A stretch of 64,000 nucleotides of DNA from Rheinheimera pleomorphica (GCF_011634895.1 NZ_SIRR01000031.1:248001-312000); one strand, 5' to 3'. Shown: positions 26,504 to 35,627, numbered from the stretch's first letter. The notes: a model not told the origin generated them from the letters alone. Translations and numbers: made by a program.

Positions 26504-27202
26504 TTACCTTCCTTCACTCGCCATCAGCGGCGCGGTTTGACTTGTAGTTTGACTAAGTTGAGCAACTTGGGGTACGGGTGCTGCAATGGCAGCAGATAAA
26601 TACGGCAACAGGCGTAAAATGACGCCTTCAATATCGACTTTTTCATTAAAATCAGCTTCGGCAATTTCGGCCAGCGCTTCATTGGATGCCATGGTAAACA
26701 CCACAGTACCGAGCGAAAAATGCAAACGCCAGAACAGCTCGCTGGCCGGCAAATCCGGACAGGCCTGCTGCACCAACAGCACCAACTTATCCAGTACGCG
26801 GCCATAATGATGGTTAAAAAACCAGCGCAAATGCCCCTGCACATCGGTATAGCCACGCCCTAACAGCTGCAAAAAAATACGAGTGCCGTGCGAATGCACT
26901 TTATTTAATTCCAGCAGCGGCTTTACAAACACCGACAACACCTGGCTCAGGCTATTAGGCTGCTGCGCTGCTAACAGTCGGGTAAACTCCTGATCTAACC
27001 TTGGCATTAACACCACCAGATAGCGCTGCAACACCGCCTGGATCAGCTCTTTTTTCGAACCAAAATGATAGTTCACCGATGCCAGGTTTACCTCCGCCTG
27101 ACTGGTAATCTGCCGCAAAGAGGTGCCATTAAAGCCGGTTTCAGCAAACAGGCTTTGTGCCGCATCCAGTATTTTATGCTGTGTACTGAGTTTGTTCGAC
27201 AT
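26504..27202 (-). CDS. psrA: TetR-family fatty acid-responsive regulator PsrA
   Basis: With the ATG at 27202 the protein has 232 residues, close to Pseudomonas PsrA (233). The N-terminal helix-turn-helix reads HKILDAAQSLFAETGFNGTS, then LASVNYHFGSKKELIQAVLQRYL, which is nearly the PsrA sequence; ELFWRLHFSLGTVVFTM in the ligand domain also matches. PsrA represses fatty acid degradation genes until long-chain acyl ligands release it. It is cotranscribed with the FadE-type gene, and a PsrA-like operator lies 13 bp before its start, suggesting autoregulation. Confidence 0.82.
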   Translation of the reverse strand: MSNKLSTQHKILDAAQSLFAETGFNGTSLRQITSQAEVNLASVNYHFGSKKELIQAVLQRYLVVLMPRLDQEFTRLLAAQQPNSLSQVLSVFVKPLLELNKVHSHGTRIFLQLLGRGYTDVQGHLRWFFNHHYGRVLDKLVLLVQQACPDLPASELFWRLHFSLGTVVFTMASNEALAEIAEADFNEKVDIEGVILRLLPYLSAAIAAPVPQVAQLSQTTSQTAPLMASEGR

Positions 27203-27215
27203 AACCAAACCAATA

Positions 27216-27233
27216 TTTAAACAAGTGTTTGAA
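27216..27233. promoter_or_regulatory. PsrA-type operator
   Basis: TTTAAACAAGTGTTTGAA contains the dyad AAAC-N4-GTTT with flanking TT/AA, matching the known PsrA consensus (G/C)AAAC-N4-GTTT(G/C). It sits between the psrA ATG (27202) and the upstream intergenic region, where it would block the psrA-fadE promoter. Confidence 0.65.
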
Positions 27234-27413
27234 ATGTACGTTTGAATATGCCAACTGTCAAGCGACAAATCCACTTCTGGTCTTACCTCAGTCGTAGAAT
27301 AAGCAGCAATATGGGTACATTTCAGCCAATTGTTAAAAAGCGCTTGACACTGACGCGCAGATCCGCGAGCTTAACTGGCTATAACCTACCCCATTACTAC
27401 AGGAGACGTAACG

Positions 27414-27488
27414 ATGCAAAAATGTGCAGTTAATCATTACGGCTATTACGTCTCTCCCTACTACTTATCCGAGTGGTTCAATAATTAG
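27414..27488 (+). CDS. Tyrosine-rich 24-residue leader peptide (candidate)
   Basis: This ORF has ATG at 27414, AGGAG (27401-27405) 8 nt upstream, and TAG at 27486-27488. Five of its 24 residues are Tyr, all in the ten-residue segment HYGYYVSPYY, followed by one Trp and one Phe. Nothing like a signal peptide or known peptide family is seen. A strong hairpin begins 4 nt after the stop codon and a TonB-dependent receptor follows. The layout resembles amino-acid attenuation leaders (trpL, pheL), with tyrosine as the sensed residue. Possible upstream promoter elements are TTGACA (27344-27349) and TATAAC (27380-27385), though they are 30 bp apart and do not pair with normal spacing. Confidence 0.45.
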   Translation: MQKCAVNHYGYYVSPYYLSEWFNN

Positions 27489-27492
27489 TTCT

Positions 27493-27603
27493 CCCTCTGC
27501 GTCTGGCAGAGGGCAATCTTGCTATCCATTTGCTGATCTGATTGGTCATCGCGCTATGCGATCAGGCCGTGTATGGCAGATCCCGCTGCTAAGACGCATT
27601 TTT
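27493..27603 (+). promoter_or_regulatory. Structured leader with mutually exclusive RNA helices (candidate attenuator)
   Basis: Helix A pairs CCCTCTGC (27493-27500) with GCAGAGGG (27506-27513), 8 perfect base pairs and a 5-nt loop. Helix B pairs GCGTCTGGCAGAGGG (27499-27513) with CCCGCTGCTAAGACGC (27582-27597), 13 pairs with small interior mismatches, followed directly by ATTTTTA. A and B share 27499-27513, so they exclude each other. Further pairings exist: GATCTG (27535-27540) with CAGATC (27577-27582), and ATGGCAG (27573-27579) with CTGCCAT (27621-27627). Found by eye; no folding energy was computed. Confidence 0.4.
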
Positions 27604-27660
27604 ACTGCTTTTTAATCAGACTGCCATTTAAGGCAGCGTTTATTATCCAGAGGAATGTGT

Positions 27661-30261
27661 ATGTACGTTAAAGCAAAAATGAAGCTATCTACCCTAAGTA
27701 TGGCCATGTTAATGGCCTCATCTGGCTATGCTGTGCAGGCAGCAGAGGATGCCGTAGAACTGGAAAAAATAGAAAAAATCCAGGTAACCGGCTCACGCTT
27801 AAAAGGCGTGGATATGGAAGGCGCCAACCCGGTGCAAATCTTCAGCCGGCAAGACATGGCGAACCGTGGCTATGACAGTGTCGGCTCTTTCCTGCGTGAC
27901 TTACCCCAGGCGTCCAGCGCAGGTACCTTTACCGAAAACGGTGGTGTTGGTGGTGCCGATGGTGCGCCAGCGGGTTCGTCAGGTGTAAGTCTACGTGGTC
28001 TGGGCAGCAGTTCTACCCTGGTATTGGTAAATGGCCGCCGGGTGGCAGTTGACTCTTTTACCAATGGTTTTGATTCTTTTGTTAACGTCAACTCCATTCC
28101 AATGTCTGCGCTGGAGCGCATAGAAGTATTAACCGATGGCGCCTCATCGGTTTATGGCTCTGACGCCATTGCTGGTGTTATTAACTTTATTCTGCGTAAA
28201 GATGTTGAAGGCCATGAAATTTCGGCGTCATATGGTGACGATACCAAAAGCAGTAACTTTGGCCGCACTAACCTGACTTATGTCGGTGGCTTTAACACAA
28301 CCAACAGCAACACCACATTGGTGATTGACTATTTTGATCGTGAAGCGCTGTTTAACAGCGACCGGCCAATTGAAGTGACATTGACATCCAGCACCCGCAC
28401 AACCATAGACGGCGTGGACTATGCAGAACCCTGGTGTGGTGACAATACCAGCAGTGGCGGCACACGCTGCCGCTATGACTACGTTATTGAACGTGCCATT
28501 CAGCCTGATACCACAGCGCTGGGCGCGACATTACACCACAACTACCGCCTGAGTAACGGCAACGAATTTTTTGCCGAAGCCATGTTGCAAAATAATACCG
28601 GTTCAGCTTACGACGCCGCCGCGGCCTTTGATATTGATGTCGACGGCGACTCTGTGCTGGTGCCCCAATGGGCGCGCGATATCGATGCGCAAGACGGCGA
28701 AGTCAACGCCATTCGGTTGCGTTCGCGCTTCGGCGAAACACGTATCCAGGATTACGACACGACCAGCTACCGGGTACTAGCTGGCTTACGGGGCGAACTG
28801 GCCGACTGGTCTTGGGAAACTGCAGCCACCTATGGCAAAACTGAAAACGAAATTACTCATGTGCAAGGCTATTTAGGCAAAGATAAAGTGGCTGCGGGCA
28901 TTGCCAGCGGTAGCTTTAATCCGTTTAACCTGGGCCGGGATAACAGCGAAACGGCGTTTGCTGCGGTGCGTGAACTGGCACCAAGGCTTGGCGAGTCTGA
29001 AGTACTTTCAGTTGATTTCAATATTGCCGGTGATTTACCACTGGAACTCTCCGCCGGTAATATCAGCGCCGTGTTCGGCGGTGAATTCCGTAGCGAAGAT
29101 ATTTTTGACCAGCCCGCGCAAATCGCCAAAGAGGATGGTGTATTTGCCCTGGGCGCCAGCGACGCCAAAGCTGATCGTACACAGTACGCAGCTTATGCTG
29201 AATTTAATGTGCCACTGAGCGACAGTCTGGATTTAATTGCGGCCCTGCGTTATGACCACTACAGCGACTTTGGCGGTGACGTTAATCCGAAATTGTCATT
29301 GCGTTATCGCGCTACTGACGATCTGATTATGCGTGCTTCCTGGAGCACCGGCTTCCGTGCGCCGTCATTGTCGCAACTAGGTGCTGGTGAGTCTTTAGGT
29401 ACAGCCTATATTAACTGTGGTGCTGAGCAGCCTTTTGATGCCCTGTGCGGTGACTTTGGTGCCTCATTCGGCGAGCTGGAGCTGGATCAGGAAACTTTGG
29501 GTAACCGGGGATTGGGTGCCGAAAACTCAGAAGCCGTTAACCTGGGTTTCTCCTGGAACCTGACAGAACACCTGCAACTTACCGCAGATTACTGGCGTTA
29601 TGAACATACTGATATCGTTGATGTTGATGCTAATACCACGCTAAAAGCCTGTATCGCCGGTACCGCCCCGGTTACAGATAACATAGCGGCATTAAACGGC
29701 GAATTTGGCTGTGTCCTGGATGCCGGCGGCGACCTGACCTTTTTACGTACCGGCTTCTTTAACGTAGGTAGCCAGGAAACCGATGGCCTTGATGTTAAAG
29801 TAAACTACCGTATTGACACCAACAACCTTGGTAGCTTTAAACTGTTCGCGGCCGGTACCAAAACCTTTAGCTATGAACGCCAGGTTACGCCGGACAGTGC
29901 CAAAGAAGATTTACTTGGCAAGCTCAGTGGGGCCAACGAGATCGCCCGGCCAGATTTTGTCGCTGACATCGGCACAGACTGGACACTGAATAACTGGTCT
30001 GCCAGTGTTTCAGCCCACTATATCAGTGAGCTGGGTGATGGCGATTTTAAATTTGGGGGCAACGAAACCGTAGACGCCTGGCTGGTATTTAGCGCCAGTC
30101 TGGGTTATGACATTGACGACAACCAATCACTGCTGTTATCGGTACGCAACCTGACCGACAAGAAGCCACCTTATGCGTCCTCGCCGACTAATGGCTACGC
30201 CAGCTCAGTGCATGACTGGATAGGCAGCCTGTGGACGGTGCGCTACACCCTTCGCTTCTAA
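27661..30261 (+). CDS. TonB-dependent outer-membrane receptor
   Basis: This 866-residue receptor has a signal peptide (about residues 1-28, ending near AVQAAED), a TonB-box-like/early plug region (EKIQVTGSRLKG), the plug signature GVSLRGLGSSSTLVLVNGRR and SALERIEVLTDGASSVYGSDAIAGVINFILRK, and a beta-barrel ending in the aromatic WTVRYTLRF expected for outer-membrane insertion. The ATG at 27661 is chosen because AGAGGA (27649-27654) is 6 nt upstream; an ATG at 27655 would touch that site. Receptors of this branch often import peptides, sugars or other carbon sources rather than iron siderophores; the ligand is unknown. It is transcribed alone and ends at a strong terminator. Confidence 0.92.
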   Translation: MYVKAKMKLSTLSMAMLMASSGYAVQAAEDAVELEKIEKIQVTGSRLKGVDMEGANPVQIFSRQDMANRGYDSVGSFLRDLPQASSAGTFTENGGVGGADGAPAGSSGVSLRGLGSSSTLVLVNGRRVAVDSFTNGFDSFVNVNSIPMSALERIEVLTDGASSVYGSDAIAGVINFILRKDVEGHEISASYGDDTKSSNFGRTNLTYVGGFNTTNSNTTLVIDYFDREALFNSDRPIEVTLTSSTRTTIDGVDYAEPWCGDNTSSGGTRCRYDYVIERAIQPDTTALGATLHHNYRLSNGNEFFAEAMLQNNTGSAYDAAAAFDIDVDGDSVLVPQWARDIDAQDGEVNAIRLRSRFGETRIQDYDTTSYRVLAGLRGELADWSWETAATYGKTENEITHVQGYLGKDKVAAGIASGSFNPFNLGRDNSETAFAAVRELAPRLGESEVLSVDFNIAGDLPLELSAGNISAVFGGEFRSEDIFDQPAQIAKEDGVFALGASDAKADRTQYAAYAEFNVPLSDSLDLIAALRYDHYSDFGGDVNPKLSLRYRATDDLIMRASWSTGFRAPSLSQLGAGESLGTAYINCGAEQPFDALCGDFGASFGELELDQETLGNRGLGAENSEAVNLGFSWNLTEHLQLTADYWRYEHTDIVDVDANTTLKACIAGTAPVTDNIAALNGEFGCVLDAGGDLTFLRTGFFNVGSQETDGLDVKVNYRIDTNNLGSFKLFAAGTKTFSYERQVTPDSAKEDLLGKLSGANEIARPDFVADIGTDWTLNNWSASVSAHYISELGDGDFKFGGNETVDAWLVFSASLGYDIDDNQSLLLSVRNLTDKKPPYASSPTNGYASSVHDWIGSLWTVRYTLRF

Positions 30262-30279
30262 AGCGCCGTTACCACAACC

Positions 30280-30306
30280 AAGGCCAGAGTTTTCTGGCCT
30301 TTTTTT
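30280..30306 (+). terminator. Intrinsic terminator after the TonB-dependent receptor gene
   Basis: AAGGCCAGA, loop GTTT, TCTGGCCTT and a T-run give a 9-bp stem, 18 bp after the receptor stop codon. Confidence 0.9.
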
Positions 30307-30377
30307 GTTCTGTATCATTGGTATTGTCAGTTAACGGGCTTAAACTATTTAAAGTTATCGCCTTTGGAGCATCTTGG

Positions 30378-31634
30378 TTGTCTGTATTAAAAATTAAGCC
30401 AGCAGAGTTAAAACTGGGCTATGCCGTGAAGTTGCCCGGCAGTTGGATGCAGCATCCTTTTTTGTCTGGTGATATGGTGATCGAAACCCATCAGCAATTA
30501 CAAATTATCCGCGCATTAAATCTGGACTATGTTTATTTTTATCCCGATAAAAGCAAAAAACTGGCGCAACCGCCTGAGCTATCCGACGATGAGCTGGCCA
30601 GCTTTAATATGGCGGCCAATGAGGCGCAAATAAAGCTACAGCAGGAGAAAATGCAGCGGATAGAGCAAGCCAAAGCTAACCGCCGCGATATTCAGAAAAC
30701 CGAAAAAGCCTTCGCCCAATCGCTGATCCAGGTAAAGGCATTAATGAGCAAGATAAAAGGCCGGCCGCTGAATGCGATTGACGATGCCAGCAGCCTTATC
30801 AGCGCAATGGCCGATGTATTACTGGGTGCAGACTCGCTGATACTGCATTTAATCTCCGCTGCCAATAAAGAGCAGGAAGGCTTGTATTATCACGCGTTGA
30901 ACGTAGCCACCTTATCAATGATGCTGGCAAAAAATTTGAAACTCAGTGCCTCAGAGATAAAAGCTGTCGGCATGGGAGCGCTGTTTCATGATATTGGCAA
31001 GCTTAAAATTCCATCGCAAATATTACGCAAAACCACCGCACTGACTGCGCCGGAACAAAACCTGCTAAAACTACATACTCATTATGGTGTTGAACTGGTG
31101 GGGTTGACCGATACCTTTCCACTTGAGGCCTGGCCTATTATAGAGCAGCATCACGAATTAATTGACGGCACCGGTTACCCGAAGGGGTTAAAAGAGAAAC
31201 AAATTGATAAACTTGCCCGCATTGTTTGTGTCGTCAATGCCTTTGATAACCTGTGTCATCCACTGGATATCAACAAAGCCCGCTCACCGCACCACGCGCT
31301 ATCTTATATGTATCGCAGTATGAAAGGTAAACTGCCTGAGCTGGAAATGCGGGTGATGATTAAAATGATGGGCGTTTACCCACCAGGTACTATAGTGCAG
31401 CTATCGGACCAGCGGGTCGGTATTGTTATGTCCGTTAACAGCGACAACCTGTTATGCCCGAACGTAATGGTATACGACGCTGATGTACCGCGCTTAGAAG
31501 CACCGGTACTGACCCTGGATGCAGATAAGCTAAGTATTAGTAAAGTACTGAAAATTCAACATCTACCGCAACAGGTTGCAGAATACCTCAACCCCAGAGC
31601 CCAGGTTAGCTATCATCTTCAGGGCAAGCCCTGA
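30378..31634 (+). CDS. HD-GYP domain protein (c-di-GMP phosphodiesterase)
   Basis: This protein of about 418 residues has an N-terminal DUF3391-like segment (LKIKPAELKLGYAVKLPGSWMQHPF) and an HD-GYP domain with HD at residues 204-205 (FHDIGKLKIP) and HHELIDGTGYPKGL, whose GYP is at 266-268. All motif residues for c-di-GMP hydrolysis are present. I chose a TTG start with TTTGGAG 8 nt upstream, because the ATG further up lies inside the receptor gene. It follows the receptor terminator and probably has its own promoter. The C-terminal 70 residues have no family I can name. Confidence 0.88.
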   Translation: MSVLKIKPAELKLGYAVKLPGSWMQHPFLSGDMVIETHQQLQIIRALNLDYVYFYPDKSKKLAQPPELSDDELASFNMAANEAQIKLQQEKMQRIEQAKANRRDIQKTEKAFAQSLIQVKALMSKIKGRPLNAIDDASSLISAMADVLLGADSLILHLISAANKEQEGLYYHALNVATLSMMLAKNLKLSASEIKAVGMGALFHDIGKLKIPSQILRKTTALTAPEQNLLKLHTHYGVELVGLTDTFPLEAWPIIEQHHELIDGTGYPKGLKEKQIDKLARIVCVVNAFDNLCHPLDINKARSPHHALSYMYRSMKGKLPELEMRVMIKMMGVYPPGTIVQLSDQRVGIVMSVNSDNLLCPNVMVYDADVPRLEAPVLTLDADKLSISKVLKIQHLPQQVAEYLNPRAQVSYHLQGKP

Positions 31635-31647
31635 CAGGCGTAAAGAA

Positions 31648-31676
31648 AGGCCGGTACTGACACCGGCCTGCTTTTT
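31648..31676. terminator. Bidirectional terminator between HD-GYP and DPP IV genes
   Basis: AGGCCGGT (31648-31655), a 6-nt loop and ACCGGCCT (31662-31669) are followed by GCTTTTTT on the plus strand and TTTCTTT on the minus strand. It serves the two convergent genes. Confidence 0.85.
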
Positions 31677-33895
31677 TACTTTAAATAACGGTCAAAAAAC
31701 TGCGTTATGCTTTTATGCAAATGCGTTTGCACCGGTTGGCCAAACATTGAATGTTTGCTGCCCGGGTAGTTCATCATATCGAACATTAACCCTTTATCCT
31801 GCAGCTGCTTGTACAGCTTGGTGCTGTGGGTAAACAACACATTATCATCGGCCATACCATGGTAAATCAGCAAGCGGCCTTTTAAGCCATCAGCATAAGG
31901 AAACACCGCACTGTCGGTATAGCCCTTAGCGTTTTCTGCTGGGTGGCCCAGATAACGCTCGGTATAATGCGTATCATACAAAGCCCAATCTGTGACCGGT
32001 GCGCCCGATACACCCGCAGCAAAATAATCACTGGCTTTAAACATCGCCATTATCGCCATATAGCCGCCATAGCTGTGGCCGTAAATGGCAATTTTATCGG
32101 CGGCCACATACGGCAGGCTGCGCAGATACTCTACGCCGCGAATTTGGTCTTGCAGCTCCACTTCGCCTAACTTTTTATAGATCGGATCTTCAAAGGCCTT
32201 GCCCCGGTTATAAGAGCCGCGGTTGTCCAGCTGAAACACCAGATAGCCCTGCTGCACCAGATAATGCAGGTATAAGTCACGGGCACTCCAGCTATTAGTC
32301 ACGCGCTGTGCATGTGGCCCACCATAAACACTGACGATCACCGGATACTGCTTACCCGCAGTCAGCGTTTTCGGCGCAAACAAACGGTAATGCATCGTTT
32401 GCCCATCTTCAGCCTGTAAAGTGCCAAAGCGCGGCGGGTTAAGCTCGGCATGATAAGCCGTTAGCGGGTGCGTGTTATCAAGGGTGTTTTGCTCCAGCCA
32501 GGTCAGCACCTTGCCGTCAATGGCACGCAGTGCCACCTTATTGGGTGTACTGACATTGGAAAAACTGTCGATAAAGCTGCTGCCGTCTTTGGCTACCACT
32601 AGCGCATGGTCAAAACCCGCTTCGGTTAAGCGGCTAATGTTGCCGTCTTTTAAACTGACCTGATACAGGTGGCGCTCCAGCGGGGTATCTTTGCGGCCGC
32701 TAAAGTACACCATGCCCTGCTTTTCATTCACCGCATCCAGCTCATCAACCACCCAGTCGCCCGAGGTGAGCTGGCGCATTAAGTTGCCGTTAAAGTCATA
32801 ATAATACAGATGCTTATAGCCGCTGCGCTCAGATGCCCAGATAAAACCCTGCTCTGCACTGAGGAAATGCAAATCATCGTGCAGGTTCAGCCAGGTGTTG
32901 CTGGTTTCTGTCAGCAGCACTTTTTGCTGATTTTTGTTCAAATCAACCAGTCGCAACTCAAGTTGTTGCTGATTACGGCTTTGCCACTGATAGCTTAAGT
33001 AGCGTGAACTTTTACTCCACTCTACCCGCGGCAGGTAAATATCCTCATTATCGCCATGTGGGATCCATTGCACGCTGCCATCACTAAGGCTCACCACACC
33101 CAGTTGAATTTTCGCGTTGGCGGTGCCGGTATATGGGTAACGCTGGTTAAACAGCTTAATCTCATCAGCATAAATTTCATTACGCACCACCTCTGCCACA
33201 GCGCTCTCATCAGTGCGGGTAAAGGCTATTTTACTGTCATCCGGTGCCCACCAGTAGCCGGTCATCCGGCCCATTTCTTCCTGGGCAACAAATTCGGCCA
33301 TGCCGTTTTTAATCTCACCGCCGCCATCAAAGGTTAGTTGGCTTTCCTTGCCACTGGCAATATCCAGCACAAACAGGTTTTGTGCGCGGATAAAGGCCAC
33401 ATAACGGCCATTGGGCGAAATCGTCGCGTCGGTTTCAAACTCGCTGGTGTTGGTCAGTTTTTTTGCCGCTTTTCCGGCCAGTTCGTAGTAGTACAAATCA
33501 CCATTTAACGGAAACAACAAAGCATCACTGTTTTTCGACCAGCTATAGCTAATAATGCCAGACGCAAACAAGCGCATCCGCTCGCGGCGGGCCTTTTCTT
33601 CATCCGACAGGGTTTCTGCCCCGGTAACTAAACTGTCGGCATCAACCAGCAGACTGTGTTTGCCGTCTTTGATATGGTACTGCCACAAGTCAAGACGGTT
33701 AGCATCCTCGGCTTTGCCTTTTAAATAGGTAACCCGGCTGCCATCCGGCGCCATCGTTAGTGAGCGAGGTGTGGTGCCACTCAGTGCCGGATCAGCAAAC
33801 AAGCGCTCCAATTCCAGTTGCTTTGCATCTGCCATACCGGCGCCTCCGAGTAATAAACTGAGTGTCAGTAAAAAACGTGGTAATTTAACTTGCAT
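31676..33895 (-). CDS. S9 family dipeptidyl peptidase IV
   Basis: This 739-residue enzyme has a signal peptide (MQVKLPRFLLTLSLLLGGAG, cleaved near ADAKQ), a beta-propeller region (DPPIV_N, about residues 100-450, including VAQEEMGRMTGYWWAPDDSKIAFTR with the Glu pair that holds the substrate amino terminus) and a C-terminal alpha/beta hydrolase with nucleophile GHSYGGYM, acid GMADDNVLF and histidine GSKHSMFG. It cleaves X-Pro or X-Ala dipeptides from the N-terminus of peptides, probably in the periplasm. It is divergent from upp. Peptide use fits the nearby TonB-dependent receptor, but no operon links them. Confidence 0.92.
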   Translation of the reverse strand: MQVKLPRFLLTLSLLLGGAGMADAKQLELERLFADPALSGTTPRSLTMAPDGSRVTYLKGKAEDANRLDLWQYHIKDGKHSLLVDADSLVTGAETLSDEEKARRERMRLFASGIISYSWSKNSDALLFPLNGDLYYYELAGKAAKKLTNTSEFETDATISPNGRYVAFIRAQNLFVLDIASGKESQLTFDGGGEIKNGMAEFVAQEEMGRMTGYWWAPDDSKIAFTRTDESAVAEVVRNEIYADEIKLFNQRYPYTGTANAKIQLGVVSLSDGSVQWIPHGDNEDIYLPRVEWSKSSRYLSYQWQSRNQQQLELRLVDLNKNQQKVLLTETSNTWLNLHDDLHFLSAEQGFIWASERSGYKHLYYYDFNGNLMRQLTSGDWVVDELDAVNEKQGMVYFSGRKDTPLERHLYQVSLKDGNISRLTEAGFDHALVVAKDGSSFIDSFSNVSTPNKVALRAIDGKVLTWLEQNTLDNTHPLTAYHAELNPPRFGTLQAEDGQTMHYRLFAPKTLTAGKQYPVIVSVYGGPHAQRVTNSWSARDLYLHYLVQQGYLVFQLDNRGSYNRGKAFEDPIYKKLGEVELQDQIRGVEYLRSLPYVAADKIAIYGHSYGGYMAIMAMFKASDYFAAGVSGAPVTDWALYDTHYTERYLGHPAENAKGYTDSAVFPYADGLKGRLLIYHGMADDNVLFTHSTKLYKQLQDKGLMFDMMNYPGSKHSMFGQPVQTHLHKSITQFFDRYLK

Positions 33896-33936
33896 TAGTG
33901 TCCCTGCGTTCTTGCTTTAATTGTGCCTGCCGTTTG

Positions 33937-33942
33937 TATAAT
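33937..33942 (+). promoter_or_regulatory. Candidate -10 box of the upp promoter
   Basis: A perfect TATAAT lies 70 bp before the upp ATG in the 117-bp divergent gap. Possible -35 partners (TTGCTT at 33912-33917, spacing 19, or CTTTAA at 33915-33920, spacing 16) are imperfect. Confidence 0.5.
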
Positions 33943-34012
33943 GCTTCGCACTAAACTGCAAGAAAAAGCCGCTTGCGACAGGCTAATCTGCGCTAAACAG
34001 AGGATTAAACAC

Positions 34013-34639
34013 ATGAAACTGACCGAAGTGAAACACCCGCTGGTTAAACATAAAATTGGCCTGCTGCGTGCAGCCGACATCAGCACTAAACAGTTTCGCC
34101 AGCTGGCGGCCGAACTGGGCAGTTTGCTGACGTACGAAGCCACGCGCGATCTGGCCACCGAACAGGTTAGCATCGACAGTTGGAGCGGCCCGGTAAGCAT
34201 TGAACAAATTCAGGGCAAAAAGGTTACCATAGTACCGATACTAAGAGCTGGCCTTGGTATGCTCGATGGCGTGCTTGAGCTGCTGCCCAGCGCCCGCATC
34301 AGTGTAGTAGGCATTTATCGTGATGAACAAAGCTTGCAACCGGTGCCTTATTTTCAGAAACTGGCCGCCGATTTAGACAAGCGGCTGGCCATTGTTGTAG
34401 ATCCTATGCTGGCCACCGGCGGCTCGCTTATTGCCACTGTTAATTTGTTAAAACAACAAGGCGCAAAGCAGATAAAAGCCCTGGTGCTGGTGGCTGCACC
34501 AGAGGGGATTCGCGCGCTGCAACAGGCACATCCCGATGTTGAACTCTATACCGCCGCCATTGACCGCTGCCTGAACGAGCAGGGCTATATTTTACCTGGC
34601 CTGGGTGACGCCGGTGATAAACTCTTTGGTACCAAATAA
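34013..34639 (+). CDS. upp: Uracil phosphoribosyltransferase
   Basis: The 208-residue protein matches UPRT along its length: [19 protein letters not shown] at the start, [19 protein letters not shown], and the PRPP-binding loop [12 protein letters not shown]. The C-terminus [16 protein letters not shown] binds uracil. It salvages uracil to UMP using PRPP. The ATG at 34013 is chosen because AGAGGA lies 8 nt upstream and family members start with this sequence; the frame runs 30 codons further upstream. No uraA permease follows. Confidence 0.95.
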   Translation: MKLTEVKHPLVKHKIGLLRAADISTKQFRQLAAELGSLLTYEATRDLATEQVSIDSWSGPVSIEQIQGKKVTIVPILRAGLGMLDGVLELLPSARISVVGIYRDEQSLQPVPYFQKLAADLDKRLAIVVDPMLATGGSLIATVNLLKQQGAKQIKALVLVAAPEGIRALQQAHPDVELYTAAIDRCLNEQGYILPGLGDAGDKLFGTK

Positions 34640-34677
34640 CCATTTTCGGCTTTAACCATACAAATAAGGAGCCCGTT

Positions 34678-35568
34678 TTGCAGTTAGTTCCGTGGTCTTT
34701 TCATACCGCTATGGGCTTTACCCTGCGCGGTTACCGTAGCGAAACACGAGGCAAACCGGTATTGCATATGCTGCATGGCAATGGTTTTTGCAGTCGCATG
34801 TATCAGCCTATGCTGCAGCAGTTGGCACAAGATTTTGATTTATTTTTATCCGATGCCCAGGGCCATGGTGACAGCGATCATGGCGGCCCTTTTGTCGGCT
34901 GGAATAAAAGCGCCGAACTGGCCGCGGCTGCCTGGCAAGCGCACAAGCACTTGTACACAGGTGTTGCGGTGTATGGTATCGGCCACAGTTTTGGTGGCGT
35001 ATTAACAGCGTTAATTCATACTACCACCCCAAGCCCGTTTAGCGCGGCTATCTTATTGGACCCGGTATTATTTACCCCCACTATGCTAGCCCTGATGAGC
35101 ACGTTAAACGGAGTGCGGCTGTATCATAAAAACCCGCTGGCCAAAGCCGCCTTACGTCGCCGCCAGCACTGGCCCGATCGTGACAGTGCCATACATTACC
35201 TGACCAACCGCGGCATGTTTGCCAATTGGCAGGCCGATGCCCTGGCTGCCTATATCGACCATGCGTTAAAACCGACTGAACACGGTTTAAGTTTAAAATG
35301 CCAGCCAGAGCGCGAGGCGGAAATTTTTGCCTCTTATCCGGACAAACTGTGGCAGCAATTAGCCCAGCCCTGTCCGCCGGTACAGATTATTTATGGTGAC
35401 AAAAGCTATGACTTTGTGGCCAAAGCTGTGCAAAAATGGCAAAAACGTAATGCTGCCGTCAGTGTAGCCAGCATCAGTGGCGGCCACTGCTTTATGCAAG
35501 AACACCCCACATTAGCTGCACAGCAAGTGCGGGATGCGATCAAATCACTGGATCCAAAGCTTAAATAG
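34678..35568 (+). CDS. Alpha/beta hydrolase
   Basis: This 296-residue protein has an HGNGF oxyanion region (LHMLHGNGFCSRMY), DAQGHGDSDHG, the nucleophile elbow GIGHSFGG (serine at about residue 103), an acid in IIYGDKSYDF and the histidine in GGHCFMQEHP. It starts at TTG with AAGGAG 6 nt upstream. It lies 38 bp after upp on the same strand and could be cotranscribed. The substrate cannot be inferred. Confidence 0.8.
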   Translation: MQLVPWSFHTAMGFTLRGYRSETRGKPVLHMLHGNGFCSRMYQPMLQQLAQDFDLFLSDAQGHGDSDHGGPFVGWNKSAELAAAAWQAHKHLYTGVAVYGIGHSFGGVLTALIHTTTPSPFSAAILLDPVLFTPTMLALMSTLNGVRLYHKNPLAKAALRRRQHWPDRDSAIHYLTNRGMFANWQADALAAYIDHALKPTEHGLSLKCQPEREAEIFASYPDKLWQQLAQPCPPVQIIYGDKSYDFVAKAVQKWQKRNAAVSVASISGGHCFMQEHPTLAAQQVRDAIKSLDPKLK

Positions 35569-35571
35569 CAG

Positions 35572-35600
35572 TTAATGCGGCTTAGGAATTCCGTTATAAT
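35572..35600 (+). promoter_or_regulatory. Candidate sigma-70 promoter for the NlpE/META lipoprotein gene
   Basis: A perfect TATAAT (35595-35600) is 17 bp downstream of TTAATG (35572-35577). The lipoprotein ATG follows 27 bp later. Confidence 0.5.
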
Positions 35601-35627
35601 AGCGAAAATTTTAACCTGGAACCCCAG

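Noticed and set aside
27242-27615. Two overlapping plus-strand ORFs of 63 codons upstream of the TonB receptor
   Set aside because: Neither has a ribosome site; one covers the psrA operator region and the other runs through the leader hairpins in a different frame from the Tyr-rich ORF.
33912-33942. A full sigma-70 promoter for upp
   Set aside because: Only the -10 box is convincing; the -35 candidates have poor sequence or spacing, so only the -10 is listed.
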